Of a stretch of DNA of 19,385 bases, positions 1-7,063 are shown one piece after another. Numbering within the stretch: position 1 is the stretch's first letter; each line of letters opens with the position of its first letter. The position numbers and the translations under genes were made by a program. The stretch spans positions 7,236-26,620 of the forward strand of contig DPWF01000251.1 in assembly GCA_003526435.1 (NCBI GenBank). Direction: 5' to 3'. The DNA is from Chitinophagaceae bacterium (GTDB lineage Bacteria > Bacteroidota > Bacteroidia > Chitinophagales > Chitinophagaceae). The notes under the pieces are model-generated. The model did no database searches. It had not been told where the DNA came from and saw only the letters and a program-made list of their open reading frames with translations.

Positions 1-587
1 GCATCAATACCATGGAGGGTGAGTTGTTCAACAACCGTTGACAATGTTTCACCCGACATATAAAACACGAGTGTATCATCTGTTTGCGCCAGTTCCTTCC
101 ATGTTTCGGTTTTTACAATATCTGATTTATAATAAGTAAGCAAACGAACACCTACAGATAAGCCTCTGGCAGTTAATGGAATGCCTGCGTAGGCAGCAGC
201 ACCTAATGCAGCAGTTACGCCGGGTACTATTTCATAGGGTATATTATGTTGTACCAGTGTTTCAAGCTCATCAAGCACATTTGAAAATATACTGGTATCG
301 CCTCCTTTTAAACGTACCACTATATTGTGTTTCGATACATACTCTACCAATAACTCATTAATGGTTTGTTGTGGTGTAGATACTCCTCTCCGGCATTGTT
401 TTCCAACATAAATAATCTCTGCTTTTGCATTCACATAAGTGCTGAGAATTTCTGAACTCACCAAACGATCTGTCAGCACAACATCAGCCTGCGCCAGCCA
501 GCGAGCGGTTTTAACCGTCACCAGTTCCGGATCACCAGGACCTGCTGAAGCGAGAATTACTTTGCCGTATTGTTTTTGCCTGCTCAT
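1..587 (-). CDS. cobA: Uroporphyrinogen-III C-methyltransferase (SUMT), partial
   Basis: SUMT transfers two methyl groups from SAM to uroporphyrinogen III, giving precorrin-2, the entry to siroheme. Siroheme is the cofactor of sulfite reductase, which fits the sulfate assimilation operon just upstream. Reading down from an ATG at 587, the frame stays open for 195 codons to the window edge. Near the N-terminus is the SAM-binding motif AGPGDPELVT. It is followed by VRLKGGD and by PGVTAALGAAAYAGIPLT, all hallmarks of the tetrapyrrole methylase family. The C-terminus lies outside the window, so a fusion to other CysG domains cannot be excluded. A terminator separates it from the cysteine synthase gene, and a palindrome shared with the cysH promoter lies 3 bases before its start, so it probably has its own regulated promoter. 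Confidence 0.93.
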   Translation of the reverse strand, partial: MSRQKQYGKVILASAGPGDPELVTVKTARWLAQADVVLTDRLVSSEILSTYVNAKAEIIYVGKQCRRGVSTPQQTINELLVEYVSKHNIVVRLKGGDTSIFSNVLDELETLVQHNIPYEIVPGVTAALGAAAYAGIPLTARGLSVGVRLLTYYKSDIVKTETWKELAQTDDTLVFYMSGETLSTVVEQLTLHGID

Positions 588-590
588 TGT

Positions 591-605
591 CTACTTTTTT
601 AGTAG
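591..605. promoter_or_regulatory. Palindromic operator CTACT-N5-AGTAG before the SUMT gene
   Basis: The 15-base palindrome CTACTTTTTTAGTAG sits 3 bases upstream of the SUMT start codon. The same CTACT-N5-AGTAG layout occurs at 5700-5714 in the promoter of the cysH operon. Two copies in front of two linked sulfur-assimilation units suggest one dimeric transcription factor. Rrf2-family cysteine regulators of Firmicutes (CymR) bind broadly similar AT-rich sites with TAGTAG-like arms, so an Rrf2-type protein is one candidate. The identity is inference, as no such regulator is encoded in the window. Confidence 0.6.
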
Positions 606-616
606 ATTTTTATTGT

Positions 617-654
617 AAAAAAATCCCTGTACCGGACTTAAGTCCGGTGCAGGG
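617..654 (-). terminator. Intrinsic terminator after the cysteine synthase gene
   Basis: The arms at 625-637 and 642-654 pair over 13 positions with one T/C mismatch around a TTAA loop. On the minus strand the stem is followed directly by a run of seven T (617-623). It begins 6 bases after the stop of the cysteine synthase gene and marks the end of the cysH-to-cysK/M transcript. Confidence 0.88.
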
Positions 655-659
655 AGAAA

Positions 660-1571
660 TTAAAACAAGCCTTCGATTGATAAATATCTTTCTCCGGTAT
701 CATAGTTAAACGTCAGCACTTTGGAACCGGCTGGTATTTCTGCCAGTTTTTTTGCTACCGCTGCCAGCGATGCTCCTGACGATACACCCAATAAAATGCC
801 TTCTTCTTTTGCGGCTCGTTGTGCAAACGAATATGCTTCATCTTTCCCCACCTGTATAATACCATCCAGAATAGCTGTATTTAAAATAGAGGGCACAAAA
901 CCTGCTCCAATTCCCTGTAACGGGTGTGGTGAAGGTGAGCCACCACTTAATACAGGCGACAACTCCGGCTCTACCGCAAATACTTTGAGTGATGGGAATT
1001 TTTCTTTCAATATTTCTGCAACGCCGGTTATATGTCCACCCGTACCTACGCCTGTAATGATATAATCCAGCCCTTCAGGGAAGTCTGCCAGTATTTCCTG
1101 TGCCGTTGTTTTACGGTGTATTTCAGTATTGGCAGGATTATCGAATTGCTGTGGCATCCAGGCATTGGGGGTGGTTTGTGTTAACTCTGTCGCTTTTTCA
1201 ATAGCACCCTTCATCCCTTTTTCGCGAGGGGTGAGTACGAATTCTGCTCCGTATAAAGCCATTAATCTTCTACGTTCAATACTCATGCTTTCCGGCATAA
1301 CAAGAATTATTTTATACCCCTTTACTGCAGCTACCAGTGCAAGACCAATACCGGTATTACCACTGGTTGGTTCTATGATAACACTGTCTTTGTTTAATAT
1401 TCCTTTATGCTCTGCATCCTCAATCATCGACAAAGCAATACGGTCTTTGATACTGCTTCCAGGGTTGTTTTTTTCCAGTTTTATCCATACTTCATGCTGG
1501 CTGCCGAATAATTTATTGATACGTACATGTGGCGTATTACCGATGGTTGCTAAAATGTTATTTGCTTTCAT
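660..1571 (-). CDS. cysK: PLP-dependent cysteine synthase (O-acetylserine sulfhydrylase)
   Basis: The enzyme condenses O-acetylserine with sulfide to give cysteine, using pyridoxal phosphate in the cytoplasm. At 303 aa it has the usual length. The PLP lysine lies in NPGSSIKDR (about K42). The substrate loop is PTSGNTG (about 68-74), the phosphate-binding loop is [10 protein letters not shown], and the late serine motif is SSGAS. All match the CysK/CysM family. CysK and CysM cannot be told apart safely from these motifs. It follows the serine acetyltransferase gene by 9 bases in the same operon, as the last gene before the terminator, so substrate supply and use are transcribed together. Confidence 0.95.
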   Translation of the reverse strand: MKANNILATIGNTPHVRINKLFGSQHEVWIKLEKNNPGSSIKDRIALSMIEDAEHKGILNKDSVIIEPTSGNTGIGLALVAAVKGYKIILVMPESMSIERRRLMALYGAEFVLTPREKGMKGAIEKATELTQTTPNAWMPQQFDNPANTEIHRKTTAQEILADFPEGLDYIITGVGTGGHITGVAEILKEKFPSLKVFAVEPELSPVLSGGSPSPHPLQGIGAGFVPSILNTAILDGIIQVGKDEAYSFAQRAAKEEGILLGVSSGASLAAVAKKLAEIPAGSKVLTFNYDTGERYLSIEGLF

Positions 1572-1580
1572 GTTATTTTT

Positions 1581-2414
1581 TTAAATCACAAAATTTAATG
1601 GCTCAGGAAAAGGATCTTTGTCTTTTATTTTTATTTCACTCTTATGGTACACGACAGAATTTGCTGCCACGCTATGTGTTAACCAGATATTGCCACCAAT
1701 AATACTTCCTGCACCTATCACAGTTCCGCCTCCCAATATGGTGGCTCCTGAATAAATAATTACATCATCTTCAATTGTGGGATGGCGTTTGGTACTGGCC
1801 AGTTCCTTATCTACATTCAATGCACCCAATGTAACACCCTGGTATATTTTTACGCGATCGCCAATTACAGTAGTCTCACCAATTACAATTCCTGTTCCAT
1901 GATCAATGGCAAATGATGAGCCTATTGTAGCTCCGGGATGAATGTCGATTCCCGTTTTGCTGTGTGCGTACTCAGCAAACAAACGTGGCAACGTTTTTAT
2001 CTGCTGTCGGTATAACTGGTTTGATAAACGATAGATGGCTGTTGCGTAAAACCCCGGATAAGCCACCAGCACTTCTTCAATAGATTGTGCTGCAGGATCA
2101 AATGCCAATACCGCATCTGCATCATTCAATAATGCATCATAGATGGATGGCAAGGCATTGAAAAACGAAGTCGTATGTTCTTTAACCTTGTTCTCATCCC
2201 GTATGAGTTCAAACAATATTGCCGAAAAAGTATGCCGTATTTCATGATATTCCGCCGACAGTTTTTCAACTGAGTTGAATTTCTTTTCATAAGACCCGAA
2301 CAAAAAATTAAACAGATCATCAATAAAATGCTCTGCCAACGCCTTGTCGGGAAAAGCATGATATGCCTTCCTGTTTCGCTGAAACAACTGTTGTATAAAA
2401 ATTTCTTCTGCCAT
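1581..2414 (-). CDS. cysE: Serine O-acetyltransferase
   Basis: The enzyme acetylates L-serine from acetyl-CoA to O-acetylserine, the substrate of the next gene in the operon. The 277-aa protein has an alpha-helical N-terminal half (about 1-140) and a left-handed beta-helix of hexapeptide repeats from about 155 on. DIHPGATIG, AIDHGTGIVIGETTVIG and YQGVTLGAL are diagnostic of this acetyltransferase, and both active-site-region histidines (in DIHPG and DHGTG) are present. The start at 2414 is 5 bases after the cysN stop, typical of a tightly packed operon. The N-terminal extension resembles the longer EpsC/CysE-type proteins of Bacteroidota. Confidence 0.94.
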   Translation of the reverse strand: MAEEIFIQQLFQRNRKAYHAFPDKALAEHFIDDLFNFLFGSYEKKFNSVEKLSAEYHEIRHTFSAILFELIRDENKVKEHTTSFFNALPSIYDALLNDADAVLAFDPAAQSIEEVLVAYPGFYATAIYRLSNQLYRQQIKTLPRLFAEYAHSKTGIDIHPGATIGSSFAIDHGTGIVIGETTVIGDRVKIYQGVTLGALNVDKELASTKRHPTIEDDVIIYSGATILGGGTVIGAGSIIGGNIWLTHSVAANSVVYHKSEIKIKDKDPFPEPLNFVI

Positions 2415-2419
2415 AGTTA

Positions 2420-3661
2420 TTATTGAATCATGCAGGCTCCAACGGTTACATAACTTGTTTCATCAATTAAAATAGCACTGCCATTGGTTCTCAGCTCCTG
2501 GTAAGCATCGTACGCTACCGGACTTGCTGTTTTAATGGTAACTTTTACGATATCGTTCAGCGCCACTTTTTCGGGTGAAGCTATTTGCTCCAGTGAATGA
2601 ACATCCAGTTGATAACTCACTTCTTTTACTACTGAACGTACCTGTTTACTGTTGATCTGTAACAAATACTTATTTCCAGGCACCAACGCTTTCTGATCCA
2701 TCCAGCATAACAATGCTTCTATCTCATTCGTTACCCTGGGTTGATGCTCATTTTTTACGATGAGGTCACCTCGGCTAACATCAATATCATCTTCCAGGTG
2801 TATCACAACACTTTGTGGTGCAAATGCTTCCTCCACTTCTTTTCCATTATGCTCAATGGCTTTTATGGTGCTGCTGGTGCCGGCCGGTAATATGGTTACC
2901 GGATCTCCTTTTTTATAAATTCCGCTGTTGATTTTTCCGGCATAGCCACGATAGTCGTGCAGGTCTTCTGTTTGAGGGCGTATTACGTATTGCACAGGGA
3001 AGCGGGCTTTCACCAAATCTATATCGTCTTCCAGTTTTACTGTTTCAAGAATATCAAGCAACGAGGGGCCTTCGTACCATGATAATGATGTTGTTTTTTC
3101 AACAATATTATCGCCATTCAGTGCACTGATGGGTATATAACGCACATCTTTTAACCCCAGCTTTTTTGCTACTTCCGCATAATCAATAACGATATTGTTG
3201 TACACATCCTGCGAATAATTTACCAGATCCATTTTGTTAACAGCCACCACTGTATGCGGAATATTCAAAAGTGATGTAATGATGGAATGTCTTCTTGTTT
3301 GTTCAACCACACCATGTCGTGCATCAATAAGAATAACAGCAAGATCTGAGTTAGATGCCCCTGTTACCATATTCCGGGTGTACTGTATATGTCCGGGAGC
3401 ATCGGCGATGATAAATTTTCGTTTAGGCGTGGCAAAATATTTATATGCCACATCAATGGTAATGCCCTGTTCTCTTTCTGCTCTTAATCCATCTGTAAGC
3501 AACGCCAGATCGATCTCCCCATCTTCCTTGTTTTTGCTTTGCCTTTCCAGCGCTTCCAGGTGATCGATCATGATCGATTTACTGTCGAATAATAAACGAC
3601 CAATCAGGGTCGATTTTCCATCGTCCACACTACCTGCTGTTATAAACCTGAGTAAATCCAT
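2420..3661 (-). CDS. cysN: Sulfate adenylyltransferase subunit 1 (GTPase)
   Basis: CysN is the GTPase subunit that drives CysD to form APS from ATP and sulfate. From the chosen start the protein is 413 aa. G1 is GSVDDGKST (about 10-18), G3 is DAPGH (87-91) and G4 is NKMD (142-145), followed by two beta-barrel domains as in translation-factor GTPases. An upstream ATG at 3715 would overlap the cysD coding end by 44 bases. The ATG at 3661 gives the family's usual MDLLRFITAGSVDDGK beginning and a 10-base gap, so it is preferred. There is no C-terminal APS kinase (CysC) domain, and no cysC gene nearby, which agrees with direct reduction of APS. Confidence 0.93.
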   Translation of the reverse strand: MDLLRFITAGSVDDGKSTLIGRLLFDSKSIMIDHLEALERQSKNKEDGEIDLALLTDGLRAEREQGITIDVAYKYFATPKRKFIIADAPGHIQYTRNMVTGASNSDLAVILIDARHGVVEQTRRHSIITSLLNIPHTVVAVNKMDLVNYSQDVYNNIVIDYAEVAKKLGLKDVRYIPISALNGDNIVEKTTSLSWYEGPSLLDILETVKLEDDIDLVKARFPVQYVIRPQTEDLHDYRGYAGKINSGIYKKGDPVTILPAGTSSTIKAIEHNGKEVEEAFAPQSVVIHLEDDIDVSRGDLIVKNEHQPRVTNEIEALLCWMDQKALVPGNKYLLQINSKQVRSVVKEVSYQLDVHSLEQIASPEKVALNDIVKVTIKTASPVAYDAYQELRTNGSAILIDETSYVTVGACMIQ

Positions 3662-3671
3662 TTGTTTTGTT

Positions 3672-4580
3672 TTAGAAATAACCATTCTTTTTTCTGTCCT
3701 CCATTGCTGCTTCACTTACTTTATCATCAATTCTTGTTTCGCCACGCTCACTGGTTTTGGTGGCTGTAATTTCTCTGATGATATCATCAATACCTGAAGC
3801 ATTCGATTCTACCGCTGCCGTACAGGTCATATCACCTACTGTACGGTAACGCACTTTTTTAGTAACTACGGAGTCCGTATCATCCAGTTGTATAAATTCA
3901 GATAAAGCAATTAACTGTCCTTCATATGCTAACACTTTACGCTCATGTGCAAAGTAGATGGAGGGCAATGCAATATTTTCGCGTCTGATATAATTCCATA
4001 TATCCAGTTCTGTCCAGTTACTGATAGGAAATACCCTTACATTTTCTCCCTTGCTGATTCTACCGTTATAGGTATTCCATAATTCGGGGCGTTGCAGTTT
4101 GGGATTCCACTGACCAAATTCATCTCTTACAGAAAATATTCTTTCTTTAGCCCTTGCTTTTTCTTCATCTCTACGCGCACCCCCGATACAGGCATCAAAA
4201 CCAAATTCTTCTATCGTATCAAGTAAGGTATAAGTCTGTAAAGCGTTCCTGCTGGCAAATTTTCCTTTGGGTTCGGTGAGTTGTCTTGACTTGATGGTGT
4301 CTTCCACTTTACGTACCACTAATTTTTCACCAATGGTTGCAGCCAGTTCATCCCTGAATTGCAAGGCTTCCGGAAAATTATGACCCGTATCAATATGCAC
4401 CAGCGGGAAAGGAAACTTACCCGGGCGAAATGCTTTCAATGCCAGGTGTACCAACGTAATTGAATCTTTACCACCACTAAACAATAAAGCCGGTTTTTCA
4501 AACTGGCCCGCTACTTCGCGCATAATATGTATGGCTTCCGATTCCAGTTGATCGAGATAATCTAATCTGTACGCACTCAT
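3672..4580 (-). CDS. cysD: Sulfate adenylyltransferase subunit 2
   Basis: CysD is the catalytic ATP pyrophosphatase-type subunit of ATP sulfurylase and forms APS from sulfate and ATP together with CysN. At 302 aa it has the normal length. The PP-loop SGGKDS lies at about 35-40, followed by HIDTGHNFPEALQFRD. GGARRDEEKARAKER and WTELDIWNYI are further conserved blocks of CysD. Its start overlaps the cysH stop by 4 bases (ATGA arrangement), indicating translational coupling. Confidence 0.96.
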   Translation of the reverse strand: MSAYRLDYLDQLESEAIHIMREVAGQFEKPALLFSGGKDSITLVHLALKAFRPGKFPFPLVHIDTGHNFPEALQFRDELAATIGEKLVVRKVEDTIKSRQLTEPKGKFASRNALQTYTLLDTIEEFGFDACIGGARRDEEKARAKERIFSVRDEFGQWNPKLQRPELWNTYNGRISKGENVRVFPISNWTELDIWNYIRRENIALPSIYFAHERKVLAYEGQLIALSEFIQLDDTDSVVTKKVRYRTVGDMTCTAAVESNASGIDDIIREITATKTSERGETRIDDKVSEAAMEDRKKNGYF

Positions 4581-5317
4581 GCTTCTGCTGTTTTTTTGGG
4601 TTCATGTGAATGCAATCCACATTCTTTTTTACTATTGTCTTCCCACCACCAGCGGCCAGCCCTGAAATCTTCTCCGGGGTTAATGGCCCTTGTACAGGGT
4701 GCACAACCAATACTCACAAAACCTTTGTCGTGTAAAGGATTGTAAGGAATGGCTTTCTGATGGATGTATTGTTTTACTTCTTCTGTTGTCCAGTTTAATA
4801 ATGGATGATATTTTATGATCTGGTTGGAAGCATCCCATTCAATGGTTGTCAGGTCTTGTCTTGCAGGCGAATGTGCTGCTCTTAAACCTGTGATCCAGAT
4901 GGCATTACCCGACAATGCTTTTTTTAAGGGTACTACTTTTCTGATGGTACAGCATGCTGATCTGAGTTCCGGTGAATCATAAAATGCATTGGGGCCGTTG
5001 GTTTCAATGTATTCAGACAATACCTCTGCATCGGGGTAATAAGCTTTGATGCTGGTTTTATAAAACTCAAGTGTGCGGCTCCAGGTACTATAGGTTTCGG
5101 GAAAAAGGCGGCCTGTATCGAGTGTAAATAAGGATACAGGGAAATGATTTGTTTGAATCATATCCGTAATCACCTGGTCCTCATAACTGAAACTGGTTGA
5201 AAATGTAACAGCATCCGGATAAGCTTTAACCAGAAAAGCTATGGCTTCTTCAGGAGAAAGCTCCTGCAGTTTTTGCTGTAAATCTGCAGCAATGCTGCTA
5301 TTGAGAACTTGTGACAT
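4577..5317 (-). CDS. cysH: Assimilatory adenylylsulfate (APS) reductase
   Basis: The enzyme reduces activated sulfate to sulfite with a thiol donor. The 246-aa protein has FSTSFSYEDQ in the nucleotide-binding region, the cysteine pair CCTIRK (C122, C123), the CAPC pair (C205, C208) and the catalytic ECGLHS cysteine (C233). The CC plus CxxC set binds a [4Fe-4S] cluster and marks the APS-using class, as opposed to the cluster-free PAPS class. The lack of an APS kinase gene agrees. It is the first structural gene of the operon. Its 5' region carries a SAM-I riboswitch and a cysteine-rich leader frame. No Shine-Dalgarno sequence precedes the ATG; an A-rich tract does. Confidence 0.95.
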   Translation of the reverse strand: MSQVLNSSIAADLQQKLQELSPEEAIAFLVKAYPDAVTFSTSFSYEDQVITDMIQTNHFPVSLFTLDTGRLFPETYSTWSRTLEFYKTSIKAYYPDAEVLSEYIETNGPNAFYDSPELRSACCTIRKVVPLKKALSGNAIWITGLRAAHSPARQDLTTIEWDASNQIIKYHPLLNWTTEEVKQYIHQKAIPYNPLHDKGFVSIGCAPCTRAINPGEDFRAGRWWWEDNSKKECGLHSHEPKKTAEA

Positions 5318-5366
5318 ATTTTTTGTTTGGATCGATAAAAGCCGGCAAGGTCGGGTATGAACAATA

Positions 5367-5444
5367 TCAGCTCACCTTAATACAGGTGCAACAACAGCAG
5401 GTGCTGTTTGTTATTGACAGATATTTCATGTTGTTGAATTGCAT
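5367..5444 (-). CDS. Putative cysteine-rich leader peptide of the cysH operon (25 aa)
   Basis: Between the riboswitch terminator and cysH lies an ATG-initiated frame of 25 codons ending in TGA, 49 bases before the cysH start. Its second half reads STCCCCTCIKVS: five of six successive codons are Cys (TGC TGT TGT TGC, then ACC, then TGT). A second ATG at 5429 would give 20 aa. Such Cys runs directly before a cysteine biosynthesis operon are what a leader peptide that senses charged Cys-tRNA would look like. Cys leader peptides are known from Actinobacteria. The Cys codons overlap a short hairpin (arms 5393-5399 and 5402-5408), and a second hairpin (5373-5388) follows. Function is inferred from position and composition, and translation is unproven. 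Confidence 0.6.
   Translation of the reverse strand: MQFNNMKYLSITNSTCCCCTCIKVS
5373..5408 (-). promoter_or_regulatory. Hairpins overlapping the Cys codons of the leader frame
   Basis: On the minus-strand RNA, the arms AACAGCA and TGCTGTT (5393-5408) form a near-continuous palindrome that includes the first Cys codons. Downstream, CACCT and AGGTG (5373-5388) pair around a 6-base loop. GCACCTG occurs in both hairpins, so the AGGTG arm could pair with either copy. A ribosome held at the Cys codons would open the first hairpin. How this reaches cysH is not clear from the sequence. Confidence 0.4.
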
Positions 5445-5475
5445 ATGCTTGTTTATATCGTTCCAGACATCCTAT

Positions 5476-5510
5476 AAAAAAAGGCACCCGATGCTCAGTC
5501 AGAATGCCTT
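5476..5510 (-). terminator. Riboswitch-controlled terminator
   Basis: On the minus strand the arms at 5502-5510 and 5481-5489 form a 9-bp stem (two G-U pairs), followed by a run of seven T (5476-5482). The sequence TCTGACT at the base of its loop (5497-5503) can instead pair with AGTCAGA (5542-5548), which lies next to the P1 stem of the SAM aptamer. That gives the mutually exclusive terminator and antiterminator pair expected of a SAM-I expression platform. Confidence 0.85.
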
Positions 5511-5546
5511 GTATATCTACAGTTGCTGTGTATTACGAAAGTCTGA

Positions 5547-5655
5547 CTTATCTCTCCCGCCTGAGGCGGGACCGGATTTGGCACCTTTTTCCGCCTTAGA
5601 CGGAAGTGGTTGCCAAGGCTTCACAGGGCCAATTCCCTCCGCCTTTCTTGATAAG
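5547..5655 (-). promoter_or_regulatory. SAM-I (S-box) riboswitch aptamer
   Basis: The minus strand carries the S-box core. P1 is closed by CTTATCAAGA (from 5655) and AGATAAG (to 5547). Then come GGAGGGA, TTGGCCCTGTGAAGCC and TTGGCAACC, the invariant SAM-I blocks. P3 is the TTCCG/CGGAA hairpin, followed by GGTGCCAAATCC. P4 is a CCCGCC-TCA-GGCGGG stem. At 109 nt its size is normal. SAM binding would favour the downstream terminator (5476-5510), so high SAM should switch off the sulfate reduction operon. Recognition rests on core sequence and helix order and needs no homology search to be convincing. Confidence 0.95.
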
Positions 5656-5673
5656 AATGTATAAGAACGAATA

Positions 5674-5714
5674 CAAAGATAAGGGGAAAGTTATATTCCC
5701 TACTAAATAAGTAG
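5674..5714 (-). promoter_or_regulatory. cysH operon promoter with overlapping palindromic operator
   Basis: On the minus strand the -7 element TATCTTTG (5674-5681) matches the Bacteroidota consensus TAnnTTTG. It would start transcription about 12 bases before the riboswitch P1 stem. Roughly 19-23 bases upstream, where the TTG-like -33 element is expected, lies the palindrome CTACTAAATAAGTAG (5700-5714). A protein bound there would overlap the -33 region, which suggests repression. The same palindrome type precedes the SUMT gene (591-605). Confidence 0.65.
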
Positions 5715-5815
5715 ACTTTTTTGTAAAAGAAATGTAAAATCAGCTATTGGGTGAGGTAGTGTATGTTTATTTTCAGGCTTCGGGCTGCGCTCCACCTCTC
5801 AGCGAAACCTCTCTG

Positions 5816-5871
5816 TTCTCCTGTTCTCTGCGGTGAACCCCTGTGCCTGTTCACCGCAGAGAACAGGAGAA
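5816..5871. repeat. 22-bp perfect inverted repeat (palindromic element)
   Basis: Arms 5816-5837 and 5850-5871 are perfect reverse complements around a 12-base loop. The similarity continues imperfectly outward to about 5794 and 5890. The wording (CTCTGCGGTGAA, GCAGAGAACAGG, CGCAGAGG) is of the kind seen as dispersed intergenic palindromes in many genomes, so a REP-like element is more likely than a gene-specific site. It lies between the divergent cysH promoter and the nucleoid-associated protein gene and could also act as a bidirectional barrier to transcription. Confidence 0.75.
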
Positions 5872-5968
5872 AACGGAGCTTACGCAGAGGGTTAATGTGC
5901 TGCTCAGGGACCATAAACTATTCTCCCACATTTACATTCCAACTGCAAGAGATGCTTTATTTTGCGGC

Positions 5969-7012
5969 ATGACACAATTAGACAGTGTACAATTAGAACA
6001 GGTGATTCTTCATAAAGTGGGTAATCCCACGCGTGGAGAAGAATTAAAACTCTCCGTAAACCCGTTAACATTGAACGACGAAATTGTTAGGGGTTTGCTC
6101 ACCAGGTATTTTCTTTCGCCTTTCAACGAACACGAGCAATACCAGTTTACCCATATCAGCAGCCTGGAGCTGAATGAAGTGTACCAGTATGTGAATGGTA
6201 TTTTTGATGATCCGAAGAGCTTTGTTTCACAATCGGCTTTACTGGCTTCTTTCTTATACCAGAAAAGTACACATGCCCGGGTTAAAGAAGGTGAGTTATA
6301 TGTTACCCGTTTCAGTAACGTACCATTCGGAACAGAATATGTGGATGCTATTGGTTTATTTAAAAGCGAAACAAAAGAAACTTTTCTGAAGGTATTTCCG
6401 CATGGACAAAGCTGGGAAGTGATTGCAGAAGATGGGGTTAACATCAACAAACTAGATAAGGGCTGTCTTATTTTTAAAAAGAACCGTGAAGAAGGTTATG
6501 TGGTTTGTGTGGTTGACAATACCAATAAACAGGATACCCAATATTGGGTGTCCGATTTTTTGCAGGTTAGCAGAACAGCCAACAGCTACCATCATACCAA
6601 CGATACACTGGGTATGTGTAAGCTTTTTATCAGTAATGAGCTGAATGAAAAATTTGATATAAACAAAAGCGACCAGATTGATTACCTGAACCGCAGCATG
6701 GAATATTTCAGTACCAAAGAATCGTTTAACCTTACTGAGTTTGCGGAGGAAGTATTACATCATCCGGAAGTAATCGACAGCTTTACCCAATACAAACAGC
6801 AGTATGAAGTAGCCAGACAGGTGAATATTGAAGACAGTTTTGATATTCATTTAGCAGCCGTAAAAAAACAGCAACGTGTTTTCAAGAGCGTATTAAAGCT
6901 GGATAAAAATTTCCATGTTTATATCCACGGCAGAAAAGACCTGATTGAAAAGGGCTATGATGAAATGAGCGGCAAGCATTATTATAAACTGTACTTCGAT
7001 GAAGAGAGTTAA
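5969..7012 (+). CDS. Nucleoid-associated protein, NA37/NdpA (YejK) family
   Basis: The protein is related to the NA37 (YejK/NdpA) family of nucleoid-associated proteins. The chosen ATG at 5969 gives 347 aa, close to the family length, and starts MTQLDSVQLEQVILHKVGN, the usual beginning. An earlier in-frame start at 5843 lies inside the inverted repeat and adds 42 residues of non-family sequence, so it was rejected. Family-like stretches are LKVFPHGQSWEVIAEDGVN in the middle and DFLQVSRTANSYHHT. No transmembrane segment is seen. Its molecular role in Bacteroidota is not established. It stands alone and converges on the next gene. Confidence 0.8.
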   Translation: MTQLDSVQLEQVILHKVGNPTRGEELKLSVNPLTLNDEIVRGLLTRYFLSPFNEHEQYQFTHISSLELNEVYQYVNGIFDDPKSFVSQSALLASFLYQKSTHARVKEGELYVTRFSNVPFGTEYVDAIGLFKSETKETFLKVFPHGQSWEVIAEDGVNINKLDKGCLIFKKNREEGYVVCVVDNTNKQDTQYWVSDFLQVSRTANSYHHTNDTLGMCKLFISNELNEKFDINKSDQIDYLNRSMEYFSTKESFNLTEFAEEVLHHPEVIDSFTQYKQQYEVARQVNIEDSFDIHLAAVKKQQRVFKSVLKLDKNFHVYIHGRKDLIEKGYDEMSGKHYYKLYFDEES

Positions 7013-7063
7013 GAAAAAGCTATGCGCTATGTGCCATCGGTCATGAGCAACTTCTTATAGATA

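Noticed and set aside
3661..3715. cysN starting at 3715
   Set aside because: It would overlap the cysD end by 44 bases and add 18 residues not typical of CysN.
5311..5664. A 117-codon plus-strand frame opposite the cysH leader
   Set aside because: It runs antisense through the riboswitch, terminator and leader frame and has no protein-like features.
5843..5968. A longer N-terminus for the nucleoid-associated protein from the ATG at 5843
   Set aside because: This part lies in the palindromic repeat and does not look like the family; the ATG at 5969 begins with the family's usual sequence.
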